Source: an uncultured Roseburia sp.
Lineage (GTDB): Bacteria > Bacillota > Clostridia > Lachnospirales > Lachnospiraceae
Assembly (NCBI GenBank): GCA_905206195.1
Contig: CAJLGN010000033.1
Coordinates: forward strand, 1-9,286
DNA length: 9,286 bases
Reading direction: 5' to 3'
Shown here: piece by piece, positions 7,293 through 9,286 of the stretch
Layout of the letters: every line of letters starts with the position of its first letter
How positions within the stretch are numbered: the stretch's first letter is position 1
Translations under genes and position numbers: made by a program
Notes under the pieces: generated by a model
The model's input: the letters and a program-made list of their open reading frames with translations, nothing else
Databases searched by the model: none
What the model was told of the DNA's origin: nothing

Positions 7293-7335
7293 CGCAGGGC
7301 AGGCAGTCTGCGATCTGCGAACTGCCTGCCCTGCG
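7293..7335. repeat. Perfect 15-bp inverted repeat between the convergent nrdR and globin genes
   Basis: CGCAGGGCAGGCAGT (7293-7307) is the exact reverse complement of ACTGCCTGCCCTGCG (7321-7335). The 13-base spacer itself contains CTGCGA twice. The GC-rich stem would be very stable in RNA. It lies 18 bases past the globin stop on the minus strand, the position of a terminator, but only a mixed CTCTTCCT follows rather than a T-run. It could be a weak terminator, a mRNA-stabilising 3' structure, or a dispersed palindromic repeat. Confidence 0.7.
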
Positions 7336-7353
7336 TGCGGAGGGGATGCTTTG

Positions 7354-7791
7354 TCACACACTCTTTGCGTAGATATTCTTCTCCACATCGATGAATACTT
7401 CCGCGATTGCCTCGTAGGCCTTTCCCCAGGCCGCAATCACCTCGTCGGTAGCGGCATCTCCCAGAACTTTTTTGATGGCGATCAAAAGATTCTTTCCGAC
7501 GATCGGGTAGTGCTCCGGTTTTACATTTACGTTGCAGTGCTTTTCTCCAATTTTTTTTACGGCGGGCAGAAGCGCCGAGAGGTTGTCAATATTCTCCGCA
7601 GCGGCCAAAACTGTCATCGCGAGCGCCTTCGGCTGCTCCCCGGACGCCTGTCTCGCCATGTCGAACATGGGCTTCACCTCAGGATTATTCTCAAACATTG
7701 TCTGATAAAAGGTGGTGGTGATCTCCAGTCCGTGCTCTTTTAACGCCGGCACTGTGCTTTTTACAAGGTCAATTGTTTTCTGATCCAACAT
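7354..7791 (-). CDS. Single-domain haemoglobin related to the flavohaemoglobin globin domain
   Basis: This haem protein of 145 residues resembles the N-terminal globin domain of flavohaemoglobin Hmp, and Vitreoscilla haemoglobin and Campylobacter Cgb. Relatives bind oxygen and dioxygenate nitric oxide to nitrate. The haem-pocket residues fall at the Hmp positions: Tyr29 (B10), Gln53 (E7), proximal His85 (F8), Tyr95 (G5) and Glu137 (H23), so it should be functional. The globin ends at residue 145 with a stop; no FAD/NAD reductase domain follows, so an outside electron donor would be needed. The start at 7791 is chosen because AAGGAG lies seven bases upstream and the protein opens [17 protein letters not shown] as in Hmp. 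A longer in-frame ATG at 7878 would run through the promoter. It diverges from an NsrR-like regulator, which suggests control by nitric oxide or oxygen. Confidence 0.94.
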   Translation of the reverse strand: MLDQKTIDLVKSTVPALKEHGLEITTTFYQTMFENNPEVKPMFDMARQASGEQPKALAMTVLAAAENIDNLSALLPAVKKIGEKHCNVNVKPEHYPIVGKNLLIAIKKVLGDAATDEVIAAWGKAYEAIAEVFIDVEKNIYAKSV

Positions 7792-7836
7792 CGTTTTTCT
7801 CCTTTTCAGTATAAAAATTGTTTTTTGTTTGGCATT

Positions 7837-7865
7837 ACTATAGCATGTGTAAATAAAATGTGCAA
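7837..7865 (-). promoter_or_regulatory. Predicted promoter of the globin gene
   Basis: On the minus strand, TTGCAC (plus-strand 7860-7865) and TATAGT (7837-7842) are separated by 17 bases. The -10 is good (5 of 6) and the -35 is weak (3 of 6), typical of a regulated promoter. Transcription would start near 7830, giving a leader of about 40 bases. The left arm of an inverted repeat overlaps the spacer and -35. Confidence 0.6.
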
Positions 7866-7885
7866 GAAAAATAAACATTTTATTT
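7851..7885. promoter_or_regulatory. Perfect 11-bp inverted repeat, candidate operator shared by globin and Rrf2 regulator
   Basis: AAATAAAATGT (7851-7861) and ACATTTTATTT (7875-7885) are exact reverse complements separated by 13 bases. The left arm covers the -35 and spacer of the globin promoter, and the right arm covers the expected -35 region of the regulator promoter. One bound protein could therefore block both. The sequence is AT-rich and does not match the Enterobacterial or Bacillus NsrR sites that I know, so the binding protein is inferred from position only. Confidence 0.5.
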
Positions 7886-7896
7886 TAAAAGTTTTT

Positions 7897-7905
7897 TGCT
7901 ACAAT
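7897..7905 (+). promoter_or_regulatory. Predicted extended -10 promoter of the Rrf2-family regulator
   Basis: TGCTACAAT fits the extended -10 pattern (TGn followed by TACAAT at 7900-7905). No good -35 hexamer lies 16-18 bases upstream, which is usual for extended -10 promoters, and that region is occupied by the right arm of the inverted repeat. Transcription would start near 7912, about 32 bases before the ATG. Confidence 0.55.
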
Positions 7906-7943
7906 ATAAAAATATAGGAGTGGATGGGAGTGGAGAGTGACAA

Positions 7944-8339
7944 ATGCAATTATCAAAATTTACGGACTACGCGTTTCGCGCGCTGATCTACCTGGCGCAA
8001 AACGGAGGGACGCACATGACGGTCGACAAGCTCGCGGCACAGCTTGACGTCTCGGAGCACCATTTGAGGAAGATCATCCATAAGCTTGCAAAGACCGATT
8101 ATATTATTTCCACAAAGGGAAGAAACGGAGGCTTCAAGCTGGGATTGAGCCCGGGGGAGATCAATCTCGGGGAGGTGCTTTTGGTGACGGAGGAGAATAT
8201 GAGTATCGTCGGGTGCATGGGTGATGACACGCTGTGTCCGCTGATGCGCACAGGCTGCAGGCTAAAGCCCATGCTCGAAGCGTCGCTGGGGCGCTTTGTG
8301 GAGGAAATGAGGCAATATACCCTGCAGGATCTGCTGTAA
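7944..8339 (+). CDS. Rrf2-family iron-sulfur transcriptional regulator, NsrR-like
   Basis: This 131-residue protein is an Rrf2-family winged-helix regulator that most resembles the nitric-oxide sensor NsrR. The N-terminus MQLSKFTDYAFRALIYLA and the recognition region (about 26-63, with KGRNGGFKL after it) are typical, and the C-terminal YTLQDLL is shared with NsrR. Three cysteines (91, 98, 105) would hold an iron-sulfur cluster. Asp8, the extra cluster ligand in Streptomyces NsrR, is present. The cysteines are spaced C-x6-C-x6-C, slightly wider than the C-x5-C-x5-C of that protein. It is transcribed away from a globin gene, and NsrR relatives commonly repress hmp. Ribosome binding is probably by GGAGAG at 7932-7937. 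IscR and other Rrf2 members are less likely because no cysteine desulfurase gene is nearby. Confidence 0.88.
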   Translation: MQLSKFTDYAFRALIYLAQNGGTHMTVDKLAAQLDVSEHHLRKIIHKLAKTDYIISTKGRNGGFKLGLSPGEINLGEVLLVTEENMSIVGCMGDDTLCPLMRTGCRLKPMLEASLGRFVEEMRQYTLQDLL

Positions 8340-8367
8340 TATCTCGTGTAATATCGGCTACTTTCTC

Positions 8368-8396
8368 TTGCTGGAAACTATATATTGTGATATGAT
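8368..8396 (+). promoter_or_regulatory. Predicted sigma-A promoter of the ribonucleotide reductase gene
   Basis: TTGCTG (8368-8373) and TATGAT (8391-8396) are separated by exactly 17 bases. Transcription should begin near 8403, giving a leader of about 35 bases. The 17-base spacer is almost entirely an NrdR box. Confidence 0.7.
8375..8390 (+). promoter_or_regulatory. NrdR box 1, inside the promoter spacer
   Basis: AAACTATATATTGTGA matches the published NrdR-box consensus (acaCwAtATaTwGtgt) at 14 of 16 positions. It lies between the -35 and -10 elements, so bound NrdR should exclude RNA polymerase. It is paired with a second box starting 31 bp downstream. Confidence 0.85.
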
Positions 8397-8405
8397 TCTA
8401 GTCGG

Positions 8406-8421
8406 ACACAATCAATAGTAT
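8406..8421 (+). promoter_or_regulatory. NrdR box 2, just after the predicted transcription start
   Basis: ACACAATCAATAGTAT matches the NrdR-box consensus at 13 of 16 positions. Its start is 31 bp from that of box 1, about three helical turns, the known arrangement that places both boxes on one DNA face for cooperative NrdR binding. It ends 16 bases before the reductase start codon. Confidence 0.8.
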
Positions 8422-8437
8422 ATGTGGGAGAAATGGG

Positions 8438-9286
8438 ATGAGAATCAAAAAGCGTAATAAACAGGAACAGAGCTATTATCCGGATAAAATCAAAAACGCA
8501 GTTGCCCGCGCATTTAGAAGCGTTGGCAAGGAGGCGAGCGAGGAGGAGCTGAATGGGATCTTAGCGCAGGTGGAGAGCAAATTTCCCAAGGAGATCGGGG
8601 AGGAGCTGTGCATTTCTGTGGAGGAGATACAGGATCTTGTGGAGCAGACCTTGATGGAGGGGAATTACTACAGGGTACTCAAAAGCTATATCCTTTACCG
8701 GGAGGAGCGGAGCCGGAAGCGGAAAAGCAGGCTGGAGCTGCTCGGGAATTTTGAGCGCGCGCAGGGGCTTTCGCAGGTGCTCGCCGGGGTGGAGGAGGAT
8801 TTCACCGCGGAGGAGTACAGTTTGGAGCATCTGTCCGTCAAATTCCACGCGCTTGCAAAGCCGGGGCTTTTGGCGAAGGAGAAAATTGCCATGCTCATCA
8901 AGGCGGCGGTGGAGCTGACGACGCAGGAGGCGCCGCAGTGGGAGATGATTGCGGCCCGCCTTTTAAATTATGATTTTTGCAGTCGGCTTTCCGTGACGAT
9001 GGGAGAGTTAGGACTCAACGGTTTTTATGAAAAGTTGGTCTACCTGACGGACTGCGGTCTCTATGGAGATTACATATTAAAAAGTTATACGAAAGAGGAG
9101 GTCGACTTGTTTGAGACATGGATCTGTCCGGACAGGGATCATCTTTTGAATTATTCCGGCCTTGATCTGCTGCTCGGGCGGTACGTGATAAGAACGAGGC
9201 AGGGAGTTCCGCTGGAGACCCCGCAGGAGATGTTTCTGGGGATCGCCATGCATCTCGCGATGAGGGAGGAGAGGCAGCGCTCTGTG
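8438..9286 (+). CDS. nrdA: Ribonucleoside-diphosphate reductase large (alpha) subunit, cut by the right edge
   Basis: The reading frame is open from the ATG at 8438 to the last base, giving the first 283 residues. The enzyme reduces ribonucleotides to deoxyribonucleotides. An ATP-cone, the dATP/ATP activity switch, covers about 1-95: MRIKKRNKQEQSYYPDKI opens it and VLKSYILYREERSRKR closes it. The reductase N-terminal domain follows. The segment near residues 225-275 (DRDHLLNYSGLDLLLGRY, then ETPQEMFLGIAMHLA) is typical of NrdA-type alpha subunits. Catalytic cysteines lie beyond the window, so class I (oxygen-dependent, needing a beta subunit) is the likely but not certain reading over class II. 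The ATG follows GGGAG (8426-8430) by seven bases; the ATG at 8433 hits a stop after two codons. The promoter holds two NrdR boxes, so dATP-dependent repression by the nearby NrdR is expected. Confidence 0.88.
   Translation, partial: MRIKKRNKQEQSYYPDKIKNAVARAFRSVGKEASEEELNGILAQVESKFPKEIGEELCISVEEIQDLVEQTLMEGNYYRVLKSYILYREERSRKRKSRLELLGNFERAQGLSQVLAGVEEDFTAEEYSLEHLSVKFHALAKPGLLAKEKIAMLIKAAVELTTQEAPQWEMIAARLLNYDFCSRLSVTMGELGLNGFYEKLVYLTDCGLYGDYILKSYTKEEVDLFETWICPDRDHLLNYSGLDLLLGRYVIRTRQGVPLETPQEMFLGIAMHLAMREERQRSV

Noticed and set aside
7351..7743. Plus-strand open frame of 130 codons opposite the globin gene
   Set aside because: It is an antisense shadow of a well-supported globin gene, and its translation resembles no family.
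7792..7878. Longer globin reading frame starting at the ATG complementary to 7876-7878
   Set aside because: The extra 29 residues have no globin homology and run through the predicted promoter, while a strong AAGGAG precedes the start at 7791, which also matches the Hmp N-terminus.
8561..8848. Minus-strand open frame of 95 codons inside the reductase gene
   Set aside because: The plus strand encodes a clear ATP-cone and reductase N-terminus through the same bases.

Overview
The window looks like a chromosomal segment of a low-to-mid GC Gram-positive bacterium of the Clostridia, probably Lachnospiraceae. The reasons are the gene order (PP2C phosphatase, PASTA kinase, rsgA, rpe, thiN), a YlmC/YmxH-type sporulation protein next to nrdR, strong AGGAGG-type ribosome binding sites, and sigma-A promoters with AT-rich intergenic DNA. 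The taxon is inferred from protein style and synteny, not from a database match. Ten complete genes and one gene cut by the right edge fill the window, and no gene-free stretch exceeds about 150 bases.

Left part (1-5149): a tight plus-strand operon with gaps of 11-23 nt. It encodes the phosphatase PrpC, the membrane Ser/Thr kinase PrkC with three extracellular PASTA repeats, the 30S-maturation GTPase RsgA, ribulose-phosphate 3-epimerase and thiamine pyrophosphokinase. The phosphatase/kinase pair is a reversible signalling module, and RsgA homologues are known PrkC substrates. No promoter is visible at the left edge, so the operon probably starts upstream.

Middle (5150-7247): ychF, preceded by a possible micro-ORF, then a strong hairpin with a short T-run. 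The hairpin overlaps the ribosome binding site and start codon of a small cysteine-rich YlmC-like gene. Next comes nrdR under a near-consensus promoter (TTGACA, 17 nt, TATACT), closed by a clear intrinsic terminator.

Right part (7248-9286): this is the most interesting region. A single-domain haemoglobin on the minus strand carries all the key haem-pocket residues of the flavohaemoglobin globin domain but has no reductase domain. It diverges from an Rrf2-family regulator that resembles NsrR (Asp8 plus three cysteines). Their shared 152-nt intergenic region holds back-to-back promoters and a perfect 11-bp inverted repeat between them. A ribonucleotide reductase large-subunit gene with an ATP-cone follows. 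Its promoter holds two NrdR boxes 31 bp apart, one exactly filling the -35/-10 spacer and one just after the predicted transcription start. The nrdR gene itself lies about 1.2 kb upstream.

I see no mobile element, CRISPR array, RNA gene or wholly unknown multi-gene system. The candidate for something under-described is the compact neighbourhood of NrdR, single-domain globin, NsrR-like regulator and ribonucleotide reductase, which may link oxygen or nitric oxide handling to dNTP synthesis.
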